Shown piece by piece: positions 22,621-35,700 of a DNA stretch of 64,000 nt. This DNA comes from Limanda limanda. Taxonomy: Eukaryota; Chordata; Actinopteri; Pleuronectiformes; Pleuronectidae. The notes below the pieces were generated by a model. It was not told where the DNA came from. It saw only the letters and a list, made by a program, of their open reading frames with translations, and did not search any database. A program made the position numbers and the translations under genes. Location: contig NW_026870423.1 of NCBI RefSeq assembly GCF_963576545.1, forward strand, positions 186,001 to 250,000, in the 5' to 3' direction. How positions within the stretch are numbered: the first letter of the stretch is position 1; each line of letters opens with the position of its first letter.

Positions 22621-24071
22621 GCAAGTAGGCTCTACCCCCACTAAATGGGGTTGCGCACATCGATCGGTACCATCCTTGAGCTTCTCCGACTTTCGGAAGG
22701 GTTAGGGTTAGGGTTAGGGATGAAAGCACATAGGAGAAAGAGATATTCTTGAATAACTTTTTTTGTGAAGGTCGGAGAGACTTGCAAGTAGGCTCTACCC
22801 CCACTAAATGGGGTAGCGCGCATCGATCGGTACCATCCTTGAGCTTCTCCGACTTTCGGAAGGGTTAGGGTTAGGGTTAGGGATGAAAGCACATAGGAGA
22901 AAGAGATATTCTTGAATAACTTTTTTTGTGAAGGTCGGAGAGACTTGCAAGTAGGCTCTACCCCCACTAAATGGGGTAGCGCGCATCGATCGGTACCATC
23001 CTTGAGCTTCTCCGACTTTCGGAAGGGTTAGGGTTAGGGTTAGGGATGAAAGCACATAGGAGAAAGAGATATTCTTGAATAACTTTTTTTGTGAAGGTCG
23101 GAGAGACTTGCAAGTAGGCTCTACCCCCACTAAATGGGGTAGCGCGCATCGATCGGTACCATCCTTGAGCTTCTCCGACTTTCGGAAGGGTTAGGGTTAG
23201 GGTTAGGGATGAAAGCACATAGGAGAAAGAGATATTCTTGAATAACTTTTTTTGTGAAGGTCGGAGAGACTTGCAAGTAGGCTCTGCCCCCACTAAATGG
23301 GGTAGCGCGCATCGATCGGTACCATCCTTGAGCTTCTCCGACTTTCGGAAGGGTTAGGGTTAGGGTTAGGGATGAAAGCACATAGGAGAAAGAGATATTC
23401 TTGAATAACTTTTTTTGTGAAGGTCGGAGAGACTTGGAAAGTAGTTGCATCTGGACTAATTTGGGTCCTGCGGATCGATTCGTACCATCCCCGAGCTTGT
23501 ACGACCTTCGGAAGAGGTCGACCGACGAAATTCCCCCAAATCTGAGGAGATATTCTTGAATAACTTTTTTTGTGAAGGTCGGAGAGACTTGCAAGTAGGC
23601 TCTACCCCCACTAAATGGGGTAGCGCGCATCGATCGGTACCATCCCTGAGCTTCTCCGACTTTCGGAAGGGTTAGGGTTAGGGTTAGGAATGAAAGCACA
23701 TAGGAGAAAGAGATATTCTTGAATAACTTTTTTTGTGAAGGTCGGAGAGACTTGCAAGTAGGCTCTACCCCCACTAAATGGGGTAGCGCGCATCGATCGG
23801 TACCATCCTTGAGCTTCTCCGACTTTCGGAAGGGTTAGGGTTAGGGTTAGGGATGAAAGCACATAGGAGAAAGAGATATTCTTGAATAACTTTTTTTGTG
23901 AAGGTCGGAGAGACTTGGAAAGTGGTTGCATCTGGACTAATTTGGGTCCTGCGGATCGATTGGTACCATCCCCGAGCTTGTACGACCTTCGGAAGAGGTC
24001 GACCGACGAAATTCCCCCAAATCTGAGGAGATATTCTTGAATAACTTTTTTTGTGAAGGTCGGAGAGACTT
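22621..24071 (+). repeat. 1451-bp tandem duplication, copy 1 (runs 5,2)
   Basis: Five A, B, two A, B. The last A of the five (23273) has CTCTGCCCCC and the following B (23436) has GATTCGTACC. This linked A-B marker pair is absent to the left and recurs throughout the right part of the window. Private changes are AGTAGTTGC in the B at 23436 and a disrupted last TTAGGG (23689). Confidence 0.9.
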
Positions 24072-25522
24072 GCAAGTAGGCTCTACCCCCACTAAATGGG
24101 GTTGCGCGCATCGATCGGTACCATCCTTGAGCTTCTCCGACTTTCGGAAGGGTTAGGGTTAGGGTTAGGGATGAAAGCACATAGGAGAAAGAGATATTCT
24201 TGAATAACTTTTTTTGTGAAGGTCGGAGAGACTTGCAAGTAGGCTCTACCCCCACTAAATGGGGTAGCGCGCATCGATCGGTACCATCCTTGAGCTTCTC
24301 CGACTTTCGGAAGGGTTAGGGTTAGGGTTAGGGATGAAAGCACATAGGAGAAAGAGATATTCTTGAATAACTTTTTTTGTGAAGGTCGGAGAGACTTGCA
24401 AGTAGGCTCTACCCCCACTAAATGGGGTAGCGCGCATCGATCGGTACCATCCTTGAGCTTCTCCGACTTTCGGAAGGGTTAGGGTTAGGGTTAGGGATGA
24501 AAGCACATAGGAGAAAGAGATATTCTTGAATAACTTTTTTTGTGAAGGTCGGAGAGACTTGCAAGTAGGCTCTACCCCCACTAAATGGGGTAGCGCGCAT
24601 CGATCGGTACCATCCTTGAGCTTCTCCGACTTTCGGAAGGGTTAGGGTTAGGGTTAGGGATGAAAGCACATAGGAGAAAGAGATATTCTTGAATAACTTT
24701 TTTTGTGAAGGTCGGAGAGACTTGCAAGTAGGCTCTGCCCCCACTAAATGGGGTAGCGCGCATCGATCGGTACCATCCTTGAGCTTCTCCGACTTTCGGA
24801 AGGGTTAGGGTTAGGGTTAGGGATGAAAGCACATAGGAGAAAGAGATATTCTTGAATAACTTTTTTTGTGAAGGTCGGAGAGACTTGGAAAGTGGTTGCA
24901 TCTGGACTAATTTGGGTCCTGCGGATCGATTCGTACCATCCCCGAGCTTGTACGACCTTCGGAAGAGGTCGACCGACGAAATTCCCCCAAATCTGAGGAG
25001 ATATTCTTGAATAACTTTTTTTGTGAAGGTCGGAGAGACTTGCAAGTAGGCTCTACCCCCACTAAATGGGGTAGCGCGCATCGATCGGTACCATCCTTGA
25101 GCTTCTCCGACTTTCGGAAGGGTTAGGGTTAGGGTTAGGGATGAAAGCACATAGGAGAAAGAGATATTCTTGAATAACTTTTTTTGTGAAGGTCGGAGAG
25201 ACTTGCAAGTAGGCTCTACCCCCACTAAATGGGGTAGCGCGCATCGATCGGTACCATCCTTGAGCTTCTCCGACTTTCGGAAGGGTTAGGGTTAGGGTTA
25301 GGGATGAAAGCACATAGGAGAAAGAGATATTCTTGAATAACTTTTTTTGTGAAGGTCGGAGAGACTTGGAAAGTGGTTGCATCTGGACTAATTTGGGTCC
25401 TGCGGATCGATTGGTACCATCCCCGAGCTTGTACGACCTTCGGAAGAGGTCGACCGACGAAATTCCCCCAAATCTGAGGAGATATTCTTGAATAACTTTT
25501 TTTGTGAAGGTCGGAGAGACTT
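24072..25522 (+). repeat. 1451-bp tandem duplication, copy 2 (runs 5,2)
   Basis: Same order as copy 1, with the marker pair at 24724 (CTCTGCCCCC) and 24887 (GATTCGTACC). It begins with TTGCGCGC rather than the TTGCGCAC of copy 1. Confidence 0.9.
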
Positions 25523-26003
25523 GCAAGTAGGCTCTACCCCCACTAAATGGGGTAGCGCACATCGATCGGTACCATCCTTGAGCTTCTCCGACTTTCGGAA
25601 GGGTTAGGGTTAGGGTTAGGGATGAAAGCACATAGGAGAAAGAGATATTCTTGAATAACTTTTTTTGTGAAGGTCGGAGAGACTTGCAAGTAGGCTCTAC
25701 CCCCACTAAATGGGGTAGCGCGCATCGATCGGTACCATCCTTGAGCTTCTCCGACTTTCGGAAGGGTTAGGGTTAGGGTTAGGGATGAAAGCACATAGGA
25801 GAAAGAGATATTCTTGAATAACTTTTTTTGTGAAGGTCGGAGAGACTTGGAAAGTGGTTGCATCTGGACTAATTTGGGTCCTGCGGATCGATTGGTACCA
25901 TCCCCGAGCTTGTACGACCTTCGGAAGAGGTCGACCGACGAAATTCCCCCAAATCTGAGGAGATATTCTTGAATAACTTTTTTTGTGAAGGTCGGAGAGA
26001 CTT

Positions 26004-29000
26004 GCAAGTAGGCTCTACCCCCACTAAATGGGGTAGCGCACATCGATCGGTACCATCCTTGAGCTTCTCCGACTTTCGGAAGGGTTAGGGTTAGGGTTAG
26101 GGATGAAAGCACATAGGAGAAAGAGATATTCTTGAATAACTTTTTTTGTGAAGGTCGGAGAGACTTGCAAGTAGGCTCTACCCCCACTAAATGGGGTAGC
26201 GCGCATCGATCGGTACCATCCTTGAGCTTCTCCGACTTTTGGAAGGGTTAGGGTTAGGGTTAGGGATGAAAGCACATAGGAGAAAGAGATATTCTTGAAT
26301 AACTTTTTTTGTGAAGGTCGGAGAGACTTGCAAGTAGGCTCTACCCCCACTAAATGGGGTAGCGCGCATCGATCAGTACCATCCTTGAGCTTCTCCGACT
26401 TTCAGAAGGGTTAGGGTTAGGGATGAAAGCACATAGGAGAAAGAGATATTCTTGAATAACTTTTTTTGTGAAGGTCGGAGAGACTTGCAAGTAGGCTCTA
26501 CCCCCACTAAATGGGGTAGCGCGCATCGATCGGTACCATCCTTGAGCTTCTCCGACTTTCGGAAGGGTTAGGGTTAGGGTTAGGGATGAAAGCACATAGG
26601 AGAAAGAGATATTCTTGAATAACTTTTTTTGTGAAGGTCGGAGAGACTTGCAAGTAGGCTCTACCCCCACTAAATGGGGTAGCGCACATCGATCGGTACC
26701 ATCCTTGAGCTTCTCCGACTTTCGGAAGGGTTAGGGTTAGGGTTAGGGATGAAAGCACATAGGAGAAAGAGATATTCTTGAATAACTTTTTTTGTGAAGG
26801 TCGGAGAGACTTGGAAAGTGGTTGCATCTGGACTAATTTGGGTCCTGCGGATCGATTGGTACCATCCCCGAGCTTGTACGACCTTCGGAAGAGGTCGACC
26901 GACGAAATTCCCCCAAATCTGAGGAGATATTCTTGAATAACTTTTTTTGTGAAGGTCGGAGAGACTTGCAAGTAGGCTCTACCCCCACTAAATGGGGTAG
27001 CGCACATCGATCGGTACCATCCTTGAGCTTCTCCGACTTTCGGAAGGGTTAGGGTTAGGGTTAGGGATGAAAGCACATAGGAGAAAGAGATATTCTTGAA
27101 TAACTTTTTTTGTGAAGGTCGGAGAGACTTGCAAGTAGGCTCTACCCCCACTAAATGGGGTAGCACGCATCGATCGGTACCATCCTTGAGCTTCTCCGAC
27201 TTTCGGAAGGGTTAGGGTTAGGGATGAAAGCACATAGGAGAAAGAGATATTCTTGAATAACTTTTTTTGTGAAGGTCGGAGAGACTTGGAAAGTGGTTGC
27301 ATCTGGACTAATTTGGGTCCTGCGGATCGATTGGTACCATCCCCGAGCTTGTACGACCTTCGGAAGAGGTCGACCGACGAAATTCCCCCAAATCTGAGGA
27401 GATATTCTTGAATAACTTTTTTTGTGAAGGTCGGAGAGACTTGCAAGTAGGCTCTACCCCCACTAAATGGGGTTGCGCGCATCGATCGGTACCATCCTTG
27501 AGCTTCTCCGACTTTCGGAAGGGTTAGGGTTAGGGTTAGGGATGAAAGCACATAGGAGAAAGAGATATTCTTGAATAACTTTTTTTGTGAAGGTCGGAGA
27601 GACTTGCAAGTAGGCTCTACCCCCACTAAATGGGGTAGCGCGCATCGATCGGTACCATCCTTGAGCTTCTCCGACTTTCGGAAGGGTTAGGGTTAGGGTT
27701 AGGGATGAAAGCACATAGGAGAAAGAGATATTCTTGAATAACTTTTTTTGTGAAGGTCGGAGAGACTTGAAAAGTGGTTGCATCTGGACTAATTTGGGTC
27801 CTGCGGATCGATTGGTACCATCCCCGAGCTTGTACGACCTTCGGAAGAGGTCGACCGACGAAATTCCCCCAAATCTGAGGAGATATTCTTGAATAACTTT
27901 TTTTGTGAAGGTCGGAGAGACTTGCAAGTAGGCTCTACCCCCACTAAATGGGGTAGCGCGCATCGATCGGTACCATCCTTGAGCTTCTCCGACTTTCGGA
28001 AGGGTTAGGGTTAGGGTTAGGGATGAAAGCACATAGGAGAAAGAGATATTCTTGAATAACTTTTTTTGTGAAGGTCGGAGAGACTTGAAAAGTGGTTGCA
28101 TCTGGACTAATTTGGGTCCTGCGGATCGATTGGTACCATCCCCGAGCTTGTACGACCTTCGGAAGAGGTCGACCGACGAAATTCCCCCAAATCTGAGGAG
28201 ATATTCTTGAATAACTTTTTTTGTGAAGGTCGGAGAGACTTGCAAGTAGGCTCTACCCCCACTAAATGGGGTTGCGCGCATCGATCGGTACCATCCTTGA
28301 GCTTCTCCGACTTTCGGAAGGGTTAGGGTTAGGGTTAGGGATGAAAGCACATAGGAGAAAGAGATATTCTTGAATAACTTTTTTTGTGAAGGTCGGAGAG
28401 ACTTGCAAGTAGGCTCTACCCCCACTAAATGGGGTAGCGCGCATCGATCGGTACCATCCTTGAGCTTCTCCGACTTTCGGAAGGGTTAGGGTTAGGGTTA
28501 GGGATGAAAGCACATAGGAGAAAGAGATATTCTTGAATAACTTTTTTTGTGAAGGTCGGAGAGACTTGCAAGTAGGCTCTACCCCCACTAAATGGGGTAG
28601 CGCGCATCGATCGGTACCATCCTTGAGCTTCTCCGACTTTCGGAAGGGTTAGGGTTAGGGTTAGGGATGAAAGCACATAGGAGAAAGAGATATTCTTGAA
28701 TAACTTTTTTTGTGAAGGTCGGAGAGACTTGCAAGTAGGCTCTACCCCCACTAAATGGGGTAGCGCGCATCGATCTGTACCATCCTTGAGCTTCTCCGAC
28801 TTTCGGAAGGGTTAGGGTTAGGGTTAGGGATGAAAGCACATAGGAGAAAGAGATATTCTTGAATAACTTTTTTTGTGAAGGTCGGAGAGACTTGCAAGTA
28901 GGCTCTGCCCCCACTAAATGGGGTAGCGCGCATCGATCGGTACCATCCTTGAGCTTCTCCGACTTTCGGAAGGGTTAGGGTTAGGGTTAGGGATGAAAGC

Positions 29001-29056
29001 ACATAGGAGAAAGAGATATTCTTGAATAACTTTTTTTGTGAAGGTCGGAGAGACTT
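26004..29056 (+). repeat. 5.6-kb unit, right partial copy (runs 5*,2*,2,1,5)
   Basis: This block repeats the order of 20377-23435 with B starts 26813, 27288, 27769 and 28087. It contains two 157-bp A monomers, 26330 (shared with the left copy) and 27131 (new here). The second and third B after it (27769, 28087) both have GAAAAGTGG, whereas the left copy has this only at 22148. The copy breaks off after the B at 29057, where the run order becomes 1,4 instead of 2,5. Confidence 0.82.
27131..27287 (+). repeat. 157-bp A, class 3 (GTAGCACGCATC marker)
   Basis: This A has two TTAGGG. The counterpart at 21504 in the paired 5.6-kb unit has three, so the loss occurred after that duplication. It lacks the markers of classes 1 and 2. 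Confidence 0.9.
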
Positions 29057-30817
29057 GGAAAGTGGTTGCATCTGGACTAATTTGGGTCCTGCAGATCGAT
29101 TCGTACCATCCCCGAGCTTGTACGACCTTCGGAAGAGGTCGACCGACGAAATTCCCCCAAATCTGAGGAGATATTCTTGAATAACTTTTTTTGTGAAGGT
29201 CGGAGAGACTTGCAAGTAGGCTCTACCCCCACTAAATGGGGTAGCGCGCATCGATCGGTACCATCCTTGAGCTTCTCCGACTTTCGGAAGGGTTAGGGTT
29301 AGGGTTAGGGATGAAAGCACATAGGAGAAAGAGATATTCTTGAATAACTTTTTTTGTGAAGGTCGGAGAGACTTGGAAAGTGGTTGCATCTGGACTAATT
29401 TGGGTCCTGCGGATCGATTGGTACCATCCCCGAGCTTGTACAACCTTCGGAAGAGGTCGACCGACGAAATTCCCCCAAATCTGAGGAGATATTCTTGAAT
29501 AACTTTTTTTGTGAAGGTCGGAGAGACTTGCAAGTAGGCTCTACCCCCACTAAATGGGGTTGCGCGCATCGATCGGTACCATCCTTGAGCTTCTCCGACT
29601 TTCGGAAGGGTTAGGGTTAGGGTTAGGGATGAAAGCACATAGGAGAAAGAGATATTCTTGAATAACTTTTTTTGTGAAGGTCGGAGAGACTTGCAAGTAG
29701 GCTCTACCCCCACTAAATGGGGTAGCGCGCATCGATAGGTACCATCCTTGAGCTTCTCCGACTTTCGGAAGGGTTAGGGTTAGGGTTAGGGATGAAAGCA
29801 CATAGGAGAAAGAGATATTCTTGAATAACTTTTTTTGTGAAGGTCGGAGAGACTTGCAAGTAGGCTCTACCCCCACTAAATGGGGTAGCGCACATCGATC
29901 GGTACCATCCTTGAGCTTCTCCGACTTTCGGAAGGGTTAGGGTTAGGGTTAGGGATGAAAGCACATAGGAGAAAGAGATATTCTTGAATAACTTTTTTTG
30001 TGAAGGTCGGAGAGACTTGCAAGTAGGCTCTACCCCCACTAAATGGGGTAACGCGCATCGATCGGTACCATCCTTGAGCTTCTCCGACTTTCGGAAGGGT
30101 TAGGGTTAGGGTTAGGGATGAAAGCACATAGGAGAAAGAGATATTCTTGAATAACTTTTTTTGTGAAGGTCGGAGAGACTTGGAAAGTGGTTGCATCTGG
30201 ACTAATTTGGGTCCTGCGGATCGATTGGTAAAATCCCCGAGCTTGTACGACCTTCGGAAGAGGTCGACCGACGAAATTCCCCCAAATCTGAGGAGATATT
30301 CTTGAATAACTTTTTTTGTGAAGGTCGGAGAGACTTGCAAGTAGGCTCTACCCCCACTAAATGGGGTTGCGCGCATCGATCGGTACCATCCTTGAGCTTC
30401 TCCGACTTTCGGAAGGGTTAGGGTTAGGGTTAGGGATGAAAGCACATAGGAGAAAGAGATATTCTTGAATAACTTTTTTTGTGAAGGTCGGAGAGACTTG
30501 CAAGTAGGCTCTACCCCCACTAAATGGGGTAGCGCGCATCGATCGGTACCATCGTTGAGCTTCTCCGACTTTCGGAAGGGTTAGGGTTAGGGTTAGGGAT
30601 GAAAGCACATAGGAGAAAGAGATATTCTTGAATAACTTTTTTTGTGAAGGTCGGAGAGACTTGGAAAGTGGTTGCATCTGGACTAATTTGGGTCCTGCGG
30701 ATCGATTGGTACCATCCCCGAGCTTGTACGACCTTCGGAAGAGGTCGACCGACGAAATTCCCCCAAATCTGAGGAGATATTCTTGAATAACTTTTTTTGT
30801 GAAGGTCGGAGAGACTT

Positions 30818-31616
30818 GCAAGTAGGCTCTACCCCCACTAAATGGGGTTGCGCGCATCGATCGGTACCATCCTTGAGCTTCTCCGACTTTCGGAAGGGTT
30901 AGGGTTAGGGTTAGGGATGAAAGCACATAGGAGAAAGAGATATTCTTGAATAACTTTTTTTGTGAAGGTCGGAGAGACTTGCAAGTAGGCTTTACCCCCA
31001 CTAAATGGGGTAGCGCGCATCGATCGGTACCATCCTTGAGCTTCTCCGACTTTCGGAAGGGTTAGGGTTAGGGTTAGGGATGAAAGCACATAGGAGAAAG
31101 AGATATTCTTGAATAACTTTTTTTGTGAAGGTCGGAGAGACTTGAAAAGTGGTTGCATCTGGACTAATTTGGGGCCTGCGGATCGATTGGTACCATCCCC
31201 GAGCTTGTACGACCTTCGGAAGAGGTCGACCGACGAAATTCCCCCAAATCTGAGGAGATATTCTTGAATAACGTTTTTTGTGAAGGTCGGAGAGACTTGC
31301 AAGTAGGCTCTACCCCCACTAAATGGGGTAGCGCGCATCGATCGGTACCATCCTTGAGCTTCTCCGACTTTCGGAAGGGTTAGGGTTAGGGTTAGGGATG
31401 AAAGCACATAGGAGAAAGAGATATTCTTGAATAACTTTTTTTGTGAAGGTCGGAGAGACTTGGAAAGTGGTTGCATCTGGACTAATTTGGGTCCTGCGGA
31501 TCGATTGGTACCATCCCCGAGCTTGTACGACCTTCGGAAGAGGTCGACCGACGAAATTCCCCCAAATCTGAGGAGATATTCTTGAATAACTTTTTTTGTG
31601 AAGGTCGGAGAGACTT
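30818..31616 (+). repeat. 799-bp tandem duplication, copy 1 (runs 2,1)
   Basis: Two A, a GAAAAGTGG B (31144), one A and a standard B (31462) are repeated in the same order at 31617-32415. The copy starting at 31617 lacks the private variants of this one. Confidence 0.85.
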
Positions 31617-32415
31617 GCAAGTAGGCTCTACCCCCACTAAATGGGGTTGCGCGCATCGATCGGTACCATCCTTGAGCTTCTCCGACTTTCGGAAGGGTTA
31701 GGGTTAGGGTTAGGGATGAAAGCACATAGGAGAAAGAGATATTCTTGAATAACTTTTTTTGTGAAGGTCGGAGAGACTTGCAAGTAGGCTCTACCCCCAC
31801 TAAATGGGGTAGCGCGCATCGATCGGTACCATCCTTGAGCTTCTCCGACTTTCGGAAGGGTTAGGGTTAGGGTTAGGGATGAAAGCACATAGGAGAAAGA
31901 GATATTCTTGAATAACTTTTTTTGTGAAGGTCGGAGAGACTTGAAAAGTGGTTGCATCTGGACTAATTTGGGTCCTGCGGATCGATTGGTACCATCCCCG
32001 AGCTTGTACGACCTTCGGAAGAGGTCGACCGACGAAATTCCCCCAAATCTGAGGAGATATTCTTGAATAACTTTTTTTGTGAAGGTCGGAGAGACTTGCA
32101 AGTAGGCTCTACCCCCACTAAATGGGGTAGCGCGCATCGATCGGTACCATCCTTGAGCTTCTCCGACTTTCGGAAGGGTTAGGGTTAGGGTTAGGGATGA
32201 AAGCACATAGGAGAAAGAGATATTCTTGAATAACTTTTTTTGTGAAGGTCGGAGAGACTTGGAAAGTGGTTGCATCTGGACTAATTTGGGTCCTGCGGAT
32301 CGATTGGTACCATCCCCGAGCTTGTACGACCTTCGGAAGAGGTCGACCGACGAAATTCCCCCAAATCTGAGGAGATATTCTTGAATAACTTTTTTTGTGA
32401 AGGTCGGAGAGACTT
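31617..32415 (+). repeat. 799-bp tandem duplication, copy 2 (runs 2,1)
   Basis: Same order as 30818-31616, with the GAAAAGTGG B at 31943 and the standard B at 32261. Confidence 0.85.
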
Positions 32416-32741
32416 GCAAGTAGGCTCTACCCCCACTAAATGGGGTTGCGCGCATCGATCGGTACCATCCTTGAGCTTCTCCGACTTTCGGAAGGGTTAG
32501 GGTTAGGGTTAGGGATGAAAGCACATAGGAGAAAGAGATATTCTTGAATAACTTTTTTTGTGAAGGTCGGAGAGACTTGCAAGTAGGCTCTACCCCCACT
32601 AAATGGGGTAGCGCGCATCGATCGGTACCATCCTTGAGCTTCTCCGACTTTCGGAAGGGTTAGGGTTAGGGTTAGGGATGAAAGCACATAGGAGAAAGAG
32701 ATATTCTTGAATAACTTTTTTTGTGAAGGTCGGAGAGACTT

Positions 32742-35700
32742 GCAAGTAGGCTCTACCCCCACTAAATGGGGTAGCGCGCATCGATCGGTACCATCCTTGA
32801 GCTTCTCCGACTTTCGGAAGGGTTAGGGTTAGGGTTAGGGATGAAAGCACATAGGAGAAAGAGATATTCTTGAATAACTTTTTTTGTGAAGGTCGGAGAG
32901 ACTTGCAAGTAGGCTCTACCCCCACTAAATGGGGTAGCGCGCATCGATCGGTACCATCCTTGAGCTTCTCCGACTTTCGGAAGGGTTAGGGTTAGGGTTA
33001 GGGATGAAAGCACATAGGAGAAAGAGATATTCTTGAATAACTTTTTTTGTGAAGGTCGGAGAGACTTGCAAGTAGGCTCTGCCCCCACTAAATGGGGTAG
33101 CGCGCATCGATCGGTACCATCCTTGAGCTTCTCCGACTTTCGGAAGGGTTAGGGTTAGGGTTAGGGATGAAAGCACATAGGAGAAAGAGATATTCTTGAA
33201 TAACTTTTTTTGTGAAGGTCGGAGAGACTTGGAAAGTGGTTGCATCTGGACTAATTTGGGTCCTGCGGATCGATTCGTACCATCCCCGAGCTTGTACGAC
33301 CTTCGGAAGAGGTCGACCGACGAAATTCCCCCAAATCTGAGGAGATATTCTTGAATAACTTTTTTTGTGAAGGTCGGAGAGACTTGCAAGTAGGCTCTAC
33401 CCCCACTAAATGGGGTAGCGCGCATCGATCGGTACCATCCTTGAGCTTCTCCGACTTTCGGAAGGGTTAGGGTTAGGGTTAGGGATGAAAGCACATAGGA
33501 GAAAGAGATATTCTTGAATAACTTTTTTTGTGAAGGTCGGAGAGACTTGGAAAGTGGTTGCATCTGGACTAATTTGGGTCCTGCGGATCGATTGGTACCA
33601 TCCCCGAGCTTGTACGACCTTCGGAAGAGGTCGACCGACGAAATTCCCCCAAATCTGAGGAGATATTCTTGAATAACTTTTTTTGTGAAGGTCGGAGAGA
33701 CTTGCAAGTAGGCTCTACCCCCACTAAATGGGGTTGCGCGCATCGATCGGTACCATCCTTGAGCTTCTCCGACTTTCGGAAGGGTTAGGGTTAGGGTTAG
33801 GGATGAAAGCACATAGGAGAAAGAGATATTCTTGAATAACTTTTTTTGTGAAGGTCGGAGAGACTTGCAAGTAGGCTCTACCCCCACTAAATGGGGTAGC
33901 GCGCATCGATCGGTACCATCTTTGAGCTTCTCCGACTTTCGGAAGGGTTAGGGTTAGGGTTAGGGATGAAAGCACATAGGAGAAAGAGATATTCTTGAAT
34001 AACTTTTTTTGTGAAGGTCGGAGAGACTTGCAAGTAGGCTCTACCCCCACTAAATGGGGTAGCGCACATCGATCGGTACCATCCTTGAGCTTCTCCGACT
34101 TTCGGAAGGGTTAGGGTTAGGGTTAGGGATGAAAGCACATAGGAGAAAGAGATATTCTTGAATAACTTTTTTTGTGAAGGTCGGAGAGACTTGCAAGTAG
34201 GCTCTACCCCCACTAAATGGGGTAACGCGCATCGATCGGTACCATCCTTGAGCTTCTCCGACTTTCGGAAGGGTTAGGGTTAGGGTTAGGGATGAAAGCA
34301 CATAGGAGAAAGAGATATTCTTGAATAACTTTTTTTGTGAAGGTCGGAGAGACTTGGAAAGTGGTTGCATCTGGACTAATTTGGGTCCTGCGGATCGATT
34401 GGTACCATCCCCGAGCTTGTACGACCTTCGGAAGAGGTCGACCGACGAAATTCCCCCAAATCTGAGGAGATATTCTTGAATAACTTTTTTTGTGAAGGTC
34501 GGAGAGACTTGCAAGTAGGCTCTACCCCCACTAAATGGGGTTGCGCGCATCGATCGGTACCATCCTTGAGCTTCTCCGACTTTCGGAAGGGTTAGGGTTA
34601 GGGTTAGGGATGAAAGCACATAGGAGAAAGAGATATTCTTGAATAACTTTTTTTGTGAAGGTCGGAGAGACTTGCAAGTAGGCTCTACCCCCACTAAATG
34701 GGGTAGCGCGCATCGATCAGTACCATCGTTGAGCTTCTCCGACTTTCGGAAGGGTTAGGGTTAGGGAGGAAAGCACATAGGAGAAAGAGATATTCTTGAA
34801 TAACTTTTTTTGTGAAGGTCGGAGAGACTTGGAAAGTGGTTGCATCTGGACTAATTTGGGTCCTGCGGATCGATTGGTACCATCCCCGAGCTTGTACGAC
34901 CTTCGGAAGAGGTCGACCGACGAAATTCCCCCAAATCTGAGGAGATATTCTTGAATAACTTTTTTTGTGAAGGTCGGAGAGACTTGCAAGTAGGCTCTAC
35001 CCCCACTAAATGGGGTTGCGCGCATCGATCGGTACCATCCTTGAGCTTCTCCGACTTTCGGAAGGGTTAGGGTTAGGGTTAGGGATGAAAGCACATAGGA
35101 GAAAGAGATATTCTTGAATAACTTTTTTTGTGAAGGTCGGAGAGACTTGCAAGTAGGCTCTACCCCCACTAAATGGGGTAGCGCGCATCGATCGGTACCA
35201 TCCTTGAGCTTCTCCGACTTTCGGAAGGGTTAGGGTTAGGGTTAGGGATGAAAGCACATAGGAGAAAGAGATATTCTTGAATAACTTTTTTTGTGAAGGT
35301 CGGAGAGACTTGAAAAGTGGTTGCATCTGGACTAATTTGGGTCCTGCGGATCGATTGGTACCATCCCCGAGCTTGTACGACCTTTGGAAGAGGTCGACCG
35401 ACGAAATTCCCCCAAATCTGAGGAGATATTCTTGAATAACTTTTTTTGTGAAGGTCGGAGAGACTTGCAAGTAGGCTCTACCCCCACTAAATGGGGTAGC
35501 GCGCATCGATCGGTACCATCCTTGAGCTTCTCCGACTTTCGGAAGGGTTAGGGTTAGGGTTAGGGATGAAAGCACATAGGAGAAAGAGATATTCTTGAAT
35601 AACTTTTTTTGTGAAGGTCGGAGAGACTTGGAAAGTGGTTGCATCTGGACTAATTTGGGTCCTGCGGATCGATTGGTACCATCCCCGAGCTTGTACGACC

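Larger units (their letters stand above)
20377..26003 (+). repeat. 5.6-kb unit, left copy (runs 5*,2,2,1,5,2,5,2,2)
   Basis: The unit has 26 A and 9 B (B starts 21186, 21667, 22148, 22466, 23436, 23917, 24887, 25368, 25849) and spans 5627 bp. Its left part shares the TTTCAGAAG short A, the GCACATC A and a GTAGCACGCATC A (21504) with the block starting at 26004, all displaced by 5627. After the A at 27131, which is 6 bp short, the displacement becomes 5621. A private change (TGTGG at 22011-22015) lies in the A at 21985. Confidence 0.85.
28242..32415 (+). repeat. 4174-bp unit (runs 5,1,4,2,2,1,2,1)
   Basis: The unit has 18 A and 8 B (29057, 29375, 30182, 30663, 31144, 31462, 31943, 32261). The first part is copied at 32416-36110, with the five-A run, the CTCTGCCCCC/GATTCGTACC pair and the ATCGTTGAG A (30500 versus 34674) in the same order. 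It contains many private variants: GGTAAAATC at 30227 (loss of GGTACC), AACGTTTTTTG near 31271, GGGGCCTGC near 31171 and CATCGATAGG at 29732. This is the least homogenised stretch in the window. Confidence 0.83.
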
